A stretch of 64,000 bases of DNA from Serpula lacrymans var. lacrymans S7.9 (lineage: Eukaryota > Basidiomycota > Agaricomycetes > Boletales > Serpulaceae): contig NW_006763290.1 in assembly GCF_000218685.1 (NCBI RefSeq), positions 3,808,908-3,872,907 of the forward strand, written 5' to 3'. The position numbers were made by a program, and so were the translations under genes. Numbering within the stretch: the first letter of the stretch is position 1; the number at the start of each line of letters is the position of its first letter. Positions 1-9,836 of this stretch are shown here, one piece after another. The notes beneath the pieces were generated by a model. The model had not been told where the DNA came from. It saw nothing but the letters and a program-made list of their open reading frames with translations, and searched no databases.

Positions 1-482
1 ATATGCTGTGTGCCAAATATTAGAGTTTGTATGTCATAAGTCAAGTGATATTGGAACAGCAAAGGAGAGACTTACATTATGACAGTAAATATACAAGATG
101 TGAGCCGTGCAATTGACAAAACTTGATCCTTGAATTTGAATGTTGTATCACCATGAGCAATAAATGCTGCATTACTTTGACTGTTTGTGACCTGACCTGA
201 GAGTCAAAGGCGGTATGATAGTATTGTTGATGATAAGGGTATATTGGGTTGAGCACTGACTTGGATGAAGATTCCGGATCCAAAAGTGGCAGCCTAAAAT
301 CAGTGGACATGTGCTCAGTCCAGGCGGCCATTCTATCAGTGCTTAATAATGGGAAGTATTGCAGAGCATCTATTTTCAGACAGTACATCCTGAATTGAAC
401 ATGATTGCATCAATATTTATGTACGGTGTCTGAACTGGCCCATGTCCATATCCGACAAGACTGCTGAGTCCACTCTGTCCCC
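1..482. other. Left-edge sequence without a supportable gene
   Basis: This stretch lies beyond the stop codon of the interrupted minus-strand gene whose last codons are at 483-543. An open minus-strand frame of about 100 codons exists at 77-388, but it has no motif I recognise and no splice context that ties it to the upstream exons. I read the stretch as 3' flank or UTR of that gene. Confidence 0.4.
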
Positions 483-543
483 TCAGGACCTCTCTTCTGC
501 CACACTACTATGATAACCATTGCCTTGATCATCATCCCCCATT
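483..543 (-). pseudogene. 3' tail of a multicopy fungal gene, cut off by a Gypsy insertion
   Basis: Reading the minus strand across the outer Gypsy element, the frame leaving 13203-13207 (TSD CCATT) continues at 543 as Ala-Met-Gly-Asp-Asp-Asp-Gln-Gly and ends at a TGA at 485-483. This is the last roughly 20 codons of the gene whose body lies at 13208-14810. The match rests on the perfect 5-bp duplication (539-543 and 13203-13207) and on the frame staying open through the empty site. The function of the family is unknown. Confidence 0.6.
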
Positions 544-957
544 TGTTACGCACAAAGTGCTTAACAAAGTCTGAGGGTTTGTCGAGGTTTCTAGGAAATT
601 TATCTGAAGTCAAGTTTTGAGAATGTAGTTCTGAGTAAAGTTCTTCCAATGAGAGTTGGTCTTCTTCTGAGTAGAAGTCTGATCTTAGGAGTCTAGCTTT
701 GTAAGCGTAAACTGCGTAGAATTGTATTGAAGAGATACTACTACCGTTACAAAGGTATTTATAGGAAATAAGATCGGTGATAGGAGTTAGGTCCTATCTA
801 GGGGAGGCTTGCCTGTTGAGGGCTAACTACTATACTAGGTAATGTAGGTTGCGGAGAAAACAGAAATGTACGTGAAGGAAATGAGTCATCGGTCCGATGG
901 TATAACCAATGAGTAAAAAGAAATGAGTAGTCCATAAAAGGAGTAGAAATTATAACC
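544..957 (-). repeat. 3' LTR of the outer Gypsy element
   Basis: It aligns over its full length with 12789-13202. I count about 19 differences in 414 bp by eye, almost all transitions. It starts TGTTACGCAC on the plus strand; its other end is degenerate (a C where CA is expected). CCATT precedes it at 539-543. A TATA-like CTATAAATA (minus strand) and the transcript start region lie mid-LTR. A purine-rich tract (TAAGGGGGTAAT on the minus strand) adjoins at about 958-970 and fits a polypurine tract. Confidence 0.92.
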
Positions 958-982
958 ATTACCCCCTTACTTGCTTCGAGTT

Positions 983-2167
983 TCACCAAAATTTGGTGCC
1001 TTCACCATCCATGTTGTAACTATCGTCATAGCTGACGTCTCCATGTAATCCCTCCATTAGAACCCTATCTTTGTTTTCCATACGAATAGGACACCAATTG
1101 AAACTATGTCCCGGTGCATGACGGTCACAATTGGGGCAGTAATAGGCTTTGCAGTAGTATGTGCAATGATCGCTCCAACCGCAGCGTTGGCAGTAGGGAG
1201 CATTATTGTGAACATCTTGGTGGTATTTTTGTCTAGTGTTAGACAAAGTGTCGGATTGGGGAGTGGGGGGATTGTCATCTCCCAGGTCGTATGTTCCTGC
1301 ATACAACTGGTTGATCATATCGGCATCATCTACATTGATTGTGGCAGGGATCTGGAGTATCACTTCTTGCTGGCCACGTCGGGCTCCTCGTCAGTTTGTC
1401 AGACAACAACGGGTTAGGCCGTTTGGCACTGGTCGAGGTGGAGGTGACTGGGATGTCGGTGGTTTTGGGTTCGACCCAATGGAACGGGGACTGGAGGGGC
1501 TCGACCCTTGCAAGATTGGGCTGGTTGGGACGGTGGGAATGTATTCTTCTGCTGACAGGGTGGACGGAGGTTGTTGGGCGACGATGTGGTAAGTGAGCTT
1601 GGGGGTAGCACTGGTCTGCTTGGGGTATGATAGGGACTGGCGGGACAAACCGGGTGGAGGAATACTCATACAACTGTCTTGCTCTATCCGTGTGCGCGCT
1701 TCTGTTAGCAAGGTCCTCCCGCCTAATTCCAAATATGCCTTTGCCGCGTCCATTTGCCCACTCAAGGAGCTCATCCTCAAGCGTCGTTCCAAAGATTCCA
1801 AAACTCATTTTTCCATCCGGAGTGCCTGACAGATACTCAAGTCCTGATTGTTGAGCCACGAATGCTCGCTTTCCAACGAATGTAGTGAGTCTATGGCTTT
1901 TAGTTGTTTGTCAGCTACGAGGTCAACAGCAAGGAAGGTATGCATGGAGGAAAGAGCATGGTATGCGTGGGGGTAGCGTTTTTCTGTTTTGTAGAATAAA
2001 TAAATGTAGGCATCTTTGGCTGACATTAGTTCTATGGCGTCAGAGACGTTGGCTTGGTTGTGTTGTTGCCCATGGGGGAAGGACACTCGGTTGTTGGCTA
2101 GCATGTTGGCTTCGCCGGGTACGGAATAGGTGGTGACAGGGAAGCCAGTAGAGTTGGAGGTAGACAT
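983..2167 (-). CDS. Extra 3' ORF of the outer Gypsy with two zinc knuckles (two in-frame stops)
   Basis: One reading frame runs from ATG at 2167 to the stop at 985-983, about 394 codons, broken by TGA at about 1805 and about 1388. Both stops fit CGA to TGA changes. The N-terminal third is mixed, the middle is Pro/Ser-rich (about residues 170-260), and the C-terminus carries two adjacent zinc knuckles: CQRC...H...C with spacing CX2CX4HX4C, then CPNC...H...C with spacing CX2CX6HX4C. The ORF lies between the chromodomain and the polypurine tract, where retroviruses carry env, but no signal peptide or membrane segment is visible. It is in the same frame as the chromodomain, separated from it by a single TGA at 2218-2216. 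A nucleic-acid-binding accessory role is inference; a Pol C-terminal extension is the alternative. Confidence 0.6.
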
Positions 2168-2215
2168 GTCTGTGTTGAGAGACAGAGGATTGGTGGTGGT
2201 GGGGTGAATGTCTCT

Positions 2216-2440
2216 TCAATGCAGTCTGTGGTCCTTCTTATATGCTTCCAGTATCTCCGCAGCATTGGTTAAATGTTCTGCTGGCTCCCATGAGTTTTCG
2301 GAATGAGGGTAATGGTGCCATTTGATCAGGTAGTGGTGCCCGCGTTTCCAGGGTTTGTGTCTAAGAATACTTTCTACTTTGTATTCTTCTTCTTTGTTGA
2401 CAAGGTCAGGTGGTGGTTGGATAAAATTCGGGCCGTGAGT
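2216..2440 (-). pseudogene. Chromodomain at the C-terminus of outer Gypsy Pol
   Basis: The minus strand encodes the chromodomain pattern Glu-Glu-Tyr-Lys-Val-Glu-Ser-Ile-Leu, then a Tyr-Leu-Ile-Lys-Trp segment, then Asn-Ser-Trp-Glu-Pro-Ala-Glu-His-Leu, ending at TGA 2218-2216. Chromodomains mark chromoviruses and are thought to steer integration to modified histones. The aromatic positions expected for methyl-lysine binding (Tyr, Trp) are present. It is out of frame with the upstream integrase, because the integrase C-terminal region has been deleted at about 2455-2470. Confidence 0.8.
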
Positions 2441-2458
2441 GTTGGTCTCTGCACCAGT

Positions 2459-3579
2459 TCTTGATTGGATTGTTCTGTCTATCCATCTGTCTGGGGATGA
2501 TACACAGAGGAGAGTGCGGTTTCAATGTTCAGGAGTTTGTGGAGTTCTTTGGATACTTCAGAGGCGAACTGTGGTCCTCTGTCGGATATGAGTTTATCGT
2601 GCAATCCGAATTGTTTGAAGATGGAATTGTGAAAGATTTGTGCGTTTTTGAGCACGTCAATGGTTTTATGACAAGGTGAGAGGATTACCCCCTTACTAAG
2701 TCCTGGGTCTACCACGGCCATTATACTGTCGTATCTCGAAGATTCTGGTAAATCTGTTATGAAGTCTATGGATAGGTACTTCATTGGTTCTGTGGTTTTT
2801 GGGGTCTGGTTTGGGATTAATGGTACAGTGGTGGGATGCGTGTTTACTTTTGCTTGTTGACAAGTTGCGCATCCTTTCACATAGTCTTCCACTTGTTTCA
2901 TCATTCCTGGCCACCTATAGGCCTTTTTGATCAACTGGTAGGTCTTGAGCTTTCCTGGGTGTCCTGTGGACAGGGAATTGTGGTGATCCTTGATGATCGT
3001 CTTTTGTTCTTCTACTTTGCCAATCAGTAATTTATTCTGATAAAAGAACTATCCTTCTTCCTTTCTCCAATTGTCTTTCTTTGTTCTTCCTGGATAATTA
3101 TCGTTTGTGAGCATGGCTTGCTTGATTGTGTCTTTGATTGTTTGTGTGTGATACAGGAATGCCGAGGCGGGTATCATTGGTGTTTCATCGTCATCTTCTT
3201 TGTTTTTGACATATAAATCAGGTCTTCTTGAGAGTGCGTTGGGTACCACCATGTGGGTTCCTGGTACGTGCTCCAAGGTATAATTGTATTGTGACAGTTC
3301 CAGCTGCCATCTTCTCTGTCGTGGTGTGAGTTTTCTGGCTTCTTGCCAGTACGTCAGGTTCTTGTGATCCGTTAGGATTTGGATTGTGTGGGGGCTTCCC
3401 AAAAGTAAGTGTTTCCACTCTTTTAATGCTCTCATTACCGCTAATAATTTTTTGTCGTAGATCTGGTAGTTCTTTTCAGCGGGGGATAGAGTTTTGGAGA
3501 AAAATGCACATGGGTGCCATTGTCCTTGGTCGTCGGGTTGCATTAATACTGCTCCTGTGGCGTGTTTGCTGGCATCTGC
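2459..3579 (-). pseudogene. Outer Gypsy RNase H (C-terminal part) and integrase
   Basis: The minus-strand frame resumes right after the inner element with the RNase H motif ADASKHATGAVL; the first catalytic Asp codon straddles the insertion point. It continues through TDHKNL to the RNase H-integrase connection, then a stop near 3049. The integrase zinc-finger region shows H...H and CATCQQ. Core catalytic Asp residues are in SIDFITDLP and ISDRGPQF, and the YHPQTDG motif follows and is broken by a CAG to TAG stop at about 2477. Sequence then jumps to the chromodomain linker, so roughly 200 integrase residues are missing. The gene is dead. Confidence 0.85.
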
Positions 3580-3996
3580 TGTAACAACCAAGAGTTAGTT
3601 ACTCCGGCGCACACAGGAACACACTATAAAGAGAAGGAAGAGGGAGTGGTTACCCCTTAGGATGCAGAGAGTTAGTTGGTATACAACAGGAGGACTCGCT
3701 GAGGAGTCTCCTGGATCTATTGGTGTATATATACTACTACAGGGTTATTTGTACATGTGTACTATACAGTTGATAGCGACAGTGGCTGATGATGTTATGG
3801 GGCCTAGCCTGCATGGCCAGCTTCACTGTGTGAGAGAGTTGAGTCTGTAATAAGAAGAAAGGCAACGCAGCGCTAGAAAGAGGAGTTTGGACAAAAAGGG
3901 AAGTGCCGTGTGGCACCATGTGTAAAAGCTAAAGTATAAGGTTAAAGCGGAGAAATAAAAGTAAAAGGAAGGTCCAAAAATTGTGTTATTGTAACA
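3580..3996 (-). repeat. 3' LTR (family A) of the inner Gypsy
   Basis: It differs from 9420-9836 by about 7 bases in 417 by eye, all transitions. It is flanked by TCTGC at 3575-3579. A polypurine tract (GCAGGGGGGTAG on the minus strand, about 3997-4010) adjoins. Confidence 0.95.
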
Positions 3997-4007
3997 CTAC
4001 CCCCCTG

Positions 4008-4403
4008 CTAAGGCTCGACTTCCAGGCGAGACCAAATACCGGAGGTAGTGGTAAAATTTTCGGGCATAGGTTGAAAAAGAGAATTAAAAAGATTTGAATC
4101 CATGCCTCTAAGCTTCCTCGGAGCTGAGGGATTCTTAGAATAAAATTCGCGAACAGTGTTGCGGGAATTGTCCAGATGGGCTTCTGGTTCCCATGTTCTG
4201 TCCTCGTCTCCATAGCCCTTCCATAGGACTAGGAATTCTAATTTACCACGCTTCAAGCGTGCATCCACCACCCGTTCGACTTCGAACTTTTCTTCACCTT
4301 CCTGGGTGACTACCACCGGTCCGGGCCGGTCTACATGCTGTCCCGGCAGTGGCCCTTTGTAGGGTTTCACATGGCTAACATTGACCATGGATACTACCCT
4401 CAT
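4008..4403 (-). pseudogene. Inner Gypsy chromodomain segment of Pol
   Basis: This 131-codon segment is in frame with the integrase but cut from it by one TAA (CAA to TAA; the related copy near 44968 keeps CAA). It starts with the Gypsy integrase C-terminal block (VNVSHVKPYKGP). The chromodomain follows: FEVERVVDARL, LEFLVLWKGY, RTWEPEAHLDN. The Trp/Tyr positions of the aromatic cage are present. The reading frame runs on into the polypurine tract beside the 3' LTR. The homologous element at 42550-45253 lacks exactly this domain. Confidence 0.88.
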
Positions 4404-6077
4404 TTATTTTGGGAGTTCCAGCTCCACCGCGTTGGGTTTGACTTCCTTAATCCAGCAAGGGCCAAACCACTTTTTGGTCAGTTTTCTAGAATGCCAATCC
4501 TTTAATTTTAAGTGGTCGGTATCTAACCAAACCAGGTTGCCGATCTTGTAGTTGGGGGCCTTGGAGCGTCTACACTCTGCCCTGTCTTTCATCTGCTCTG
4601 CAGTTTTAAATAGCGCCTTGCGTGTTTCATCCAAGACAGACTTCATGTCTTTTGCCATGTTCCCAGCAGCCTCGTTCTTGCTTTTGTCAGGTTCTACACC
4701 CATTCTGGGGAGGTATGATCTAGTAACCTCGAATGGTGCCTTTCCTGTAGCCGACAACTGTTTGATATTATACGAGAACTGGGCTATCTTTAGCCACTTG
4801 GCCCAATCCGTCTGTCTGTCATTAATAAATATCCGGAGATATTGTTTCAACTCCTGGTTGAGTCTCTCCATTTGTCCATCAGTCTGCAGATGGAACACTG
4901 TTGATAATTTAGGTTTGATGCCCAGCATCTTGCATAATTCTTTCGTAAATTTGCTAGTGAATTGTGGTCCTCTATCAGAGATAACCGTTTCTGGTAACCC
5001 ATGGATAGACCATACAAAATCTTTAAATAAATCTGCCGTCCCGGCGGCGGTAATGGTTTTATTGGTAGGTATGAATACTACTTCTTGGGAGAAGCGGTCT
5101 ACTACCACCATTACTGAATCATACCCGTTTGACTCGGGCAGATCCGTCGTGAAGTCCACCGATATATCCTGCCAAGGACCAGCTAGTATCAGATTTGGCA
5201 TAAGTTTACTGGCCAGCAGTTGATGAGAATTCTTTGCCATGGCACATCTCAAACGGGATTTTACATATTCCTGTATGTCTTTGACCATGCCAGGCCACAT
5301 GTAGTTTCTGGAGATCAATTCCATTGTTCGTTGCCACCCAGGGTGCCCAGCCACTGGAGTGTTGTGATGTCTATCTATTGCCTTGATCGTTGCGGACTCA
5401 GGCACATAGATTTTGTCTTTAAAATGGAAGATCCCATCTTCCCATAAATAGTTTTCATTGCCATCAAGGCGCGCCTTCTCTTCTGAGGAAATGTCTTTCT
5501 TGAAGACTTCCAGAAGATCGGAATCCTGCCCGATTCTAACATTGGCAACCCTTGATTGGTCTATCAGGGTGACACCTTTGTTATCATCTTTGATGCTGTT
5601 GGCATGATCCTCTCTTCTGGACAAAGCATGTGCTTTCCCCATGGAGCTTCCAGGCTTATGAATCAATTTATAATTAAACCTTGACAAGTACACCGCATAG
5701 CGAGCCTGTCTTTGGTTCAAGTCTTGGGCCGTCATAAAATACTCCAGATTCTTATGATCGGTCCAGATTTCAAATTGGTGTCTAGCACCTTCTAAGTAGT
5801 GCCACCAGTGCTCTAGAGCTCTAATGATGGCCAGCATCTCCTTATCGTATATTTGATAGTTGCGCTCTGTAGGCAACAAACTATGCGATAAATAGGCACA
5901 AGGCCTCCAAAGATCGTCAGGGCATTTAATTGACAAAACAGCCCCAGTAGCAAAATCTGAAGAGTCGGTTTCTAGCCGGCACTCTTTGTCTAATTCTGGA
6001 AATGCTAATATGGGCACCATTGTAAACGCTTGTTTAAGCTTATCAAAAGCTTCTTTTCTTTGGTGCCCTAGTGCCAA
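4404..6077 (-). pseudogene. Inner Gypsy RNase H and integrase
   Basis: Open frame of 557 codons on the minus strand. It starts at the RNase H with LETDSSDFATGAV, TDHKNLEYF and a long connection domain. The integrase HHCC finger follows (HHNTPVAGH...), but the first Cys of the CXXC is Arg (SRLRC; the copy at 44,1 kb has SCLRC), so zinc binding is probably lost. Core Asp residues lie in SVDFTTDLP and ISDRGPQF, and the TDGQMERLNQ block supplies the Glu. The 5' junction with RT is broken by TGG to TAG and a 1-nt deletion; the 3' end is a TAA before the chromodomain. Confidence 0.92.
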
Positions 6078-7267
6078 ACGATGTCCTTTTTGGTGAGATC
6101 GTTCAACGGTCTCGTGATTTTCGCGAAGTTTTCGATGAACCTTCGGTAGAAATTCCCTAAGCCAAGGAAGGCCCTAACTCCCTTGACACGAGTAGGTTCT
6201 GGCCAATCTAATATAGCTTGAACTTTCTCAGGATCCATCCTGATTCCATTCTGGCCTATGATCATACCAAGGAAGTCTACTTCCTTCACTTTGAAATTAC
6301 ATTTTTTGGGTTTGATGAATAGGTCCCGTTCCTGTAAGCGTCGAAGGACTTCTTGCACGATCCTGTCATGCTCAGCCTCATCGTCCAACTTCGTAAATAT
6401 TAACAAATTGTCAATGTAAATGACGACACAGTTCTCCATATCTGCAAAGATCTCGTTTATCATGCTCTGGAAGGTCGCCGGTGAATTGGTCAACCCAAAG
6501 AACATAACGAGGGGTTCAAAGGATCCTCGGTGGCACGTGAATGTGGCCTTCCAAGCATCTGTCTCTTTGATTTGTACATTATTGTACCCCCATCTGAGAT
6601 CCATTTTTGTCAAGATTTTGGCGCCAGCCAATTTGTCTACTAGCTGACTGATCAAAGGCAGCGGATACACATTTTTAACTGTGTGATCATTCACGTAACA
6701 ATAGTCCATAATCATACACTTCTTTCCATCCTTTTTAGGAATAAAGAACACCGGGGACGTCATAGGGCTTTTGGAAGGTCTGATGTAACCCTTCCTAAGC
6801 TGTTCGTCTATGAAACTTGATACCTCATCTCTTTCTGGAGCAGAGAGTGGTATCATGTGTCCTTTTCTCGGTTTGAAAGTGTCCTTCAAATCTATAGCAT
6901 GGTCCCAAGGCTTAGCCTCTGGGAAGCACTCTGATTTATGTTTTGAAAAGACTTTCCAGAAGTCATGGTACTCGGGAGGTACCAGCCTCTTAATCTCTTC
7001 TTCGGGTTTCACCTCATTATCGTCATCGTTGATCTTTTCTAAAGGTCTGAGCTCATGAATGTTTTCAGCGTTTATCTTCTCAAGACATTCGTTGTGACGG
7101 ACATGATTTGGTTTACCCAAATTTACACATTCCTGAGGGCAACGTGACAATGTGACAACCCCTGTCTGCCAGTCGATCTCAGGATTGTGTATAAATAGCC
7201 AGGTCCAGCCTAAGATTAAATTAATCTTCCCTAGTTGGGTAGCTTTGGCGGTGACTCGTTCTCTGTG
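6068..7267 (-). pseudogene. Inner Gypsy reverse transcriptase
   Basis: Minus-strand frame open from just after the protease stop (TGA 7270-7268) to the TAG at 6070-6068. RT motifs in order: [23 protein letters not shown], the [12 protein letters not shown] finger/palm block, [12 protein letters not shown], the catalytic box [10 protein letters not shown], and [12 protein letters not shown] leading to RNase H. The catalytic box reads YIDN rather than YIDD or YVDD, and the related copy at 42.9 kb has the same Asn, so it predates both insertions. The annotated start lacks a Met because this is an internal part of a polyprotein. Confidence 0.92.
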
Positions 7268-7840
7268 TCATTTGTGCGTGATGCAGCTACCCGCGTTAAG
7301 CGTACCGTCAACGTTATAGACGGGAATAGATACATCTAATTTTACAAGGGGGAGTCCAATTTGCTCCGCCCAGACCTGATCTATGAAGATTCCGTTAGCG
7401 CCTGAATCAAGCAGTGCGCTGGTTGGGTGTACTATGCCCCGGACAAGGTTTTCCACACCAATGTCTAAACGGATCTCCTTTTGGAATAAATATGTGCACA
7501 TCAACACACGCCTTGGGATTTTGGGAAAGGGTGGCTCCAAAGAAGAAGGAAGGGTATCGAAAGTTACATGTTTTTCTATTTTATTTTTATCAGAATCAAG
7601 CACCCTAGTGTTTGTCTCGCCGGGGCCATGCTCCAAGGGAGACGCCGGTGCAGCGGTAGTATCATTTATGTTACAGTCACATTGCTTCATACAAGTACAT
7701 ACTTCTGATAATAAATTTAAGAATCTATTTACAAATTGGGGAGCCATCCCCATCTTTCCTTTATTGCTCGTGCAACACCCCGGAGCAGGGGCCACCTTGT
7801 TGTGGTTTACTTCATTGTCCGTAGGAGCAAAGGCACCCAA
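7268..7840 (-). pseudogene. Inner Gypsy protease region (start of pol)
   Basis: The segment contains the retroviral-type aspartic protease signature LLDSGANGIFID with an intact DSG, followed by the conserved hydrophobic block. It starts a few bases after the gag stop and is in the -1 frame relative to gag, which fits programmed -1 frameshifting or reinitiation in this lineage. It ends at TGA 7270-7268, after which the same frame stays open through a linker into RT. A roughly 118-bp piece homologous to 7651-7770 is fused to a Copia fragment at 52149-52267. Confidence 0.85.
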
Positions 7841-7845
7841 GTGAC

Positions 7846-8904
7846 CTAAGCTCCGAACTCTTTTCCCTGGGTCTTCATCTCAGCAACCTGCTGGTTGTAG
7901 AAGATGGCCCGGATTTTGTCGTACAAACGACCGGCCAGAGTCTGGAGCCGATTGTCTGGTTTCTCGGACTCTAGTTGGCGCGCCTGGCACCCTTGATTAT
8001 TTTTTTGTTGAGCGGCCTGCACTCCATTTGGACACTTTCGGGCTATGTGCCCCTCCTGCCCACAGTTGTACCAGGTGAATCTGCGCGTCTGTCCGCCCTG
8101 GACCACGCCAATATCCATAGGGACACCCCAACCTGGTTGCAGCCCAAATGGCTGGAACCCATGAGAGTGTTGTTGTTTTTGGTTTGATAACCCAGGGCGC
8201 CTCTGGGATTCGTTGTTTTTGGTGGTGGACCCGCCACCTTGATGCATCTGGTAAAGCTCCATGGCTCTACCGACTCGATGTACTTCCTCGGCCGCTAGGG
8301 ACAAGTTCTCGTTTCTAGTGTCTTGCAGATAGATTTGTTCTGCAATGCGAGGGTTCATATTGCGTTCCAGCAGTTCTACTGCGTGTTCATTTCCAAGCCC
8401 TCCTTGGATGGAAAGGGCCAGGAACCTGGTAACGTAATCATTTGTCCTCATGTTTCCTTGTTTGAAGGAACGGATTTGCTGACGCGCCCAGTCATGCTCA
8501 GCTTGTGGTTTGAAGTATTTTTTGATCTCCTTCTTGAGATCATCCCAGGTTGGCCACACTCCCGCGGTGTAGCATTCCTGCAATCTTACTTGGGCGTATT
8601 GACCCGCCACAGGTCCTTTTAGTCGAGATAGCACCGCAGTGGCTACCTCAAAATCGTCGGCAAACGCGTCCCAGTTTGCCTTGACCCAAATTTGGAGCTT
8701 GATCCACCATTCGGCAAATCATGCTCTGTCTCCTTTGAAGGCGCCAGGGTCAGCGACAACTTCGACTTTCTTGTTGAACTTTTTCTCTACCGAGGGGGTT
8801 GCTGCAGGGGGGTTGTTCTGCAGCTTGGCGAGTTGCGAGGTTAACGTAGCAATCTGTGCATGCATGGCATGCAGCAGACTGTTCATATCTTGTTGCGATA
8901 ACAT
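7846..8904 (-). pseudogene. Inner Gypsy Gag
   Basis: A single frame from ATG at 8904 to the stop at 7848-7846 (about 352 codons) with one internal TGA at 8718-8716. The segment before the stop is Gln/Leu-rich and coiled-coil-like. After it come the Retrotrans_gag-type capsid motifs (LKGPVAGQYAQ, WARQQIRSFKQG, YVTRFLALS). The C-terminal zinc knuckle reads WYNCGQEGHIARKC: the first Cys of CX2CX4HX4C is Trp, so metal binding should be impaired. The frame is confirmed by continuity through the stop. Confidence 0.88.
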
Positions 8905-9419
8905 GTTGACTTGTTCTCTTTGTAAAGTAATAAAAACGTAACTGGGGGTCCCCGCTTGCTATTTGCGGATCTACCTCTTCCCAGCTGAGTATCAGATCTC
9001 AATCTCCGACTACCCACACTATAGTGTTTGAAAGTTTATATAAAAAGTATTTGTAAGAAACCCTGGTCCGAACGGTTGTCAGGGGGTGGTCCGCTTGTTA
9101 AGCTGTCAACCCTTCTCCAACTGGCAGAGGCAAGTGCCCGGCCTGGTCAGAGGAAAGAGAAATTGAAGTTTTGTATTTAATTCTAATCAACAGCGGTTCC
9201 ACACCGACTGCTGAGCTAAGTACTCCCCTTAACGCTGGGGGCCACGTATTGAAGGTTTTGGTTCTTCTCCAAAAGCACTACAAGGCTGTCACAAAGAGCG
9301 CACCTATCTGCTATGCGGGATATTCCCAATCAATAAACCAATCTCCTTCACCCTGGAGTCTGGGTGCCCAATGGGACTTTTTGCACAAACGTGCGAGAGA
9401 GTAGAAGAGCGAGTCCTAA
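8905..9419 (-). other. Inner Gypsy 5' leader
   Basis: This untranslated stretch lies between the 5' LTR and the gag ATG. Only its first bases have an assignable role: the primer-binding site at 9408-9417. I see no other ORF or motif. Confidence 0.6.
9408..9417 (-). promoter_or_regulatory. Putative self-priming primer-binding site of LTR family A
   Basis: Two bases inside the 5' LTR, the minus strand reads AGGACTCGCT. This is the exact reverse complement of AGCGAGTCCT, which occurs in the LTR about 33 bases downstream of the TATA box (plus coordinates 9531-9540). This is the Tf1/sushi arrangement, in which the 5' end of the element mRNA folds back as its own primer. No tRNA-3'-end complement (TGG...) is present at this position. 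Confidence 0.6.
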
Positions 9420-9836
9420 TGTAACAACCAAGAGTTAGTTACTCCGGCGCACACAGGAACACACTATAAAGAGAAGGAAGAGGGAGTGGTTACCCCTTAG
9501 GATGCAGAGAGTTAGTTGGTATACAACAGGAGGACTCGCTGAGGAGTCTCCTGGATCTATTGGTGTATATATACTACTACAGGGTTATTTGTACATGTGT
9601 ACTATACAGTTGATAGCGACAGTGGCTGATGATGTCATGGGGCCTAGCCTGCATGGCCAGCTTCACTGTGTGAGAGAGTTGAGTCTGTAATAAGAAGAAA
9701 GGCAACGCAGCGCTAGAAAGAGGAGTTTGGACAAAAGGGGAAGTGCCGCATGGCACCATGTGTAAAAGCTAAAGTATAAGGTTAAAGCGGAGAAATAAAA
9801 GTAAAGGGAAGGTCCAAAAATTGTGTTATCATAACA
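9420..9836 (-). repeat. 5' LTR (family A) of the inner Gypsy
   Basis: It pairs with 3580-3996 and is followed by TCTGC at 9837-9841. U3 runs from 9836 down to about 9541, and R starts near 9540. Confidence 0.95.
9529..9574 (-). promoter_or_regulatory. LTR promoter core: TATA box and predicted transcript start
   Basis: GTATATATAC lies at 9565-9574 and the predicted R start AGCGAGTCCTCC at 9540-9529, a spacing of about 31-33 nt typical of RNA polymerase II. The same pair occurs in every related LTR in the window (3580, 16952, 20769, 45254, 47181, 60936 copies). The start site is inferred from spacing plus complementarity to the primer-binding site. Confidence 0.55.

Larger units (their letters stand above)
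3580..9836 (-). mobile_element. Inner Ty3/Gypsy chromovirus (LTR family A), nested in the outer element
   Basis: It is 6257 bp with 417-bp LTRs (TGTAACAACC...GTAACA/ATAACA on the plus strand) and a perfect 5-bp duplication TCTGC at 3575-3579 and 9837-9841. Minus-strand order is gag, then pol in the -1 frame relative to gag: protease, RT, RNase H, integrase, chromodomain. Lesions are in-frame TGA in gag (8716-8718), TGA after protease (7268-7270), TGG to TAG plus a 1-nt deletion near 6050-6070, and CAA to TAA at about 4404. It belongs to the same family as the plus-strand fragment at 42550-45668 and the solo LTRs at 47181 and 60936. Confidence 0.95.

Noticed and set aside
1106..1592. Hydrophobic plus-strand ORFs over the 3' ORF of the outer Gypsy
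   Set aside because: They are antisense to the zinc-knuckle ORF, and the hydrophobic character is a by-product of its Pro/Ser/Asn-rich composition.
983..2167. The post-pol ORF as a retroviral env gene
   Set aside because: It has no signal peptide, transmembrane segment or fusion-type motif; it has two nucleic-acid-type zinc knuckles instead.
4552..5223. A 223-codon plus-strand ORF
   Set aside because: It is the antisense shadow of the inner Gypsy integrase, which has clear family motifs on the minus strand.
7142..7200. Separate gene start for RT at 7150
   Set aside because: The apparent start is a TTG inside a polyprotein frame that stays open upstream to the TGA at 7268, so the RT is not an independent gene.
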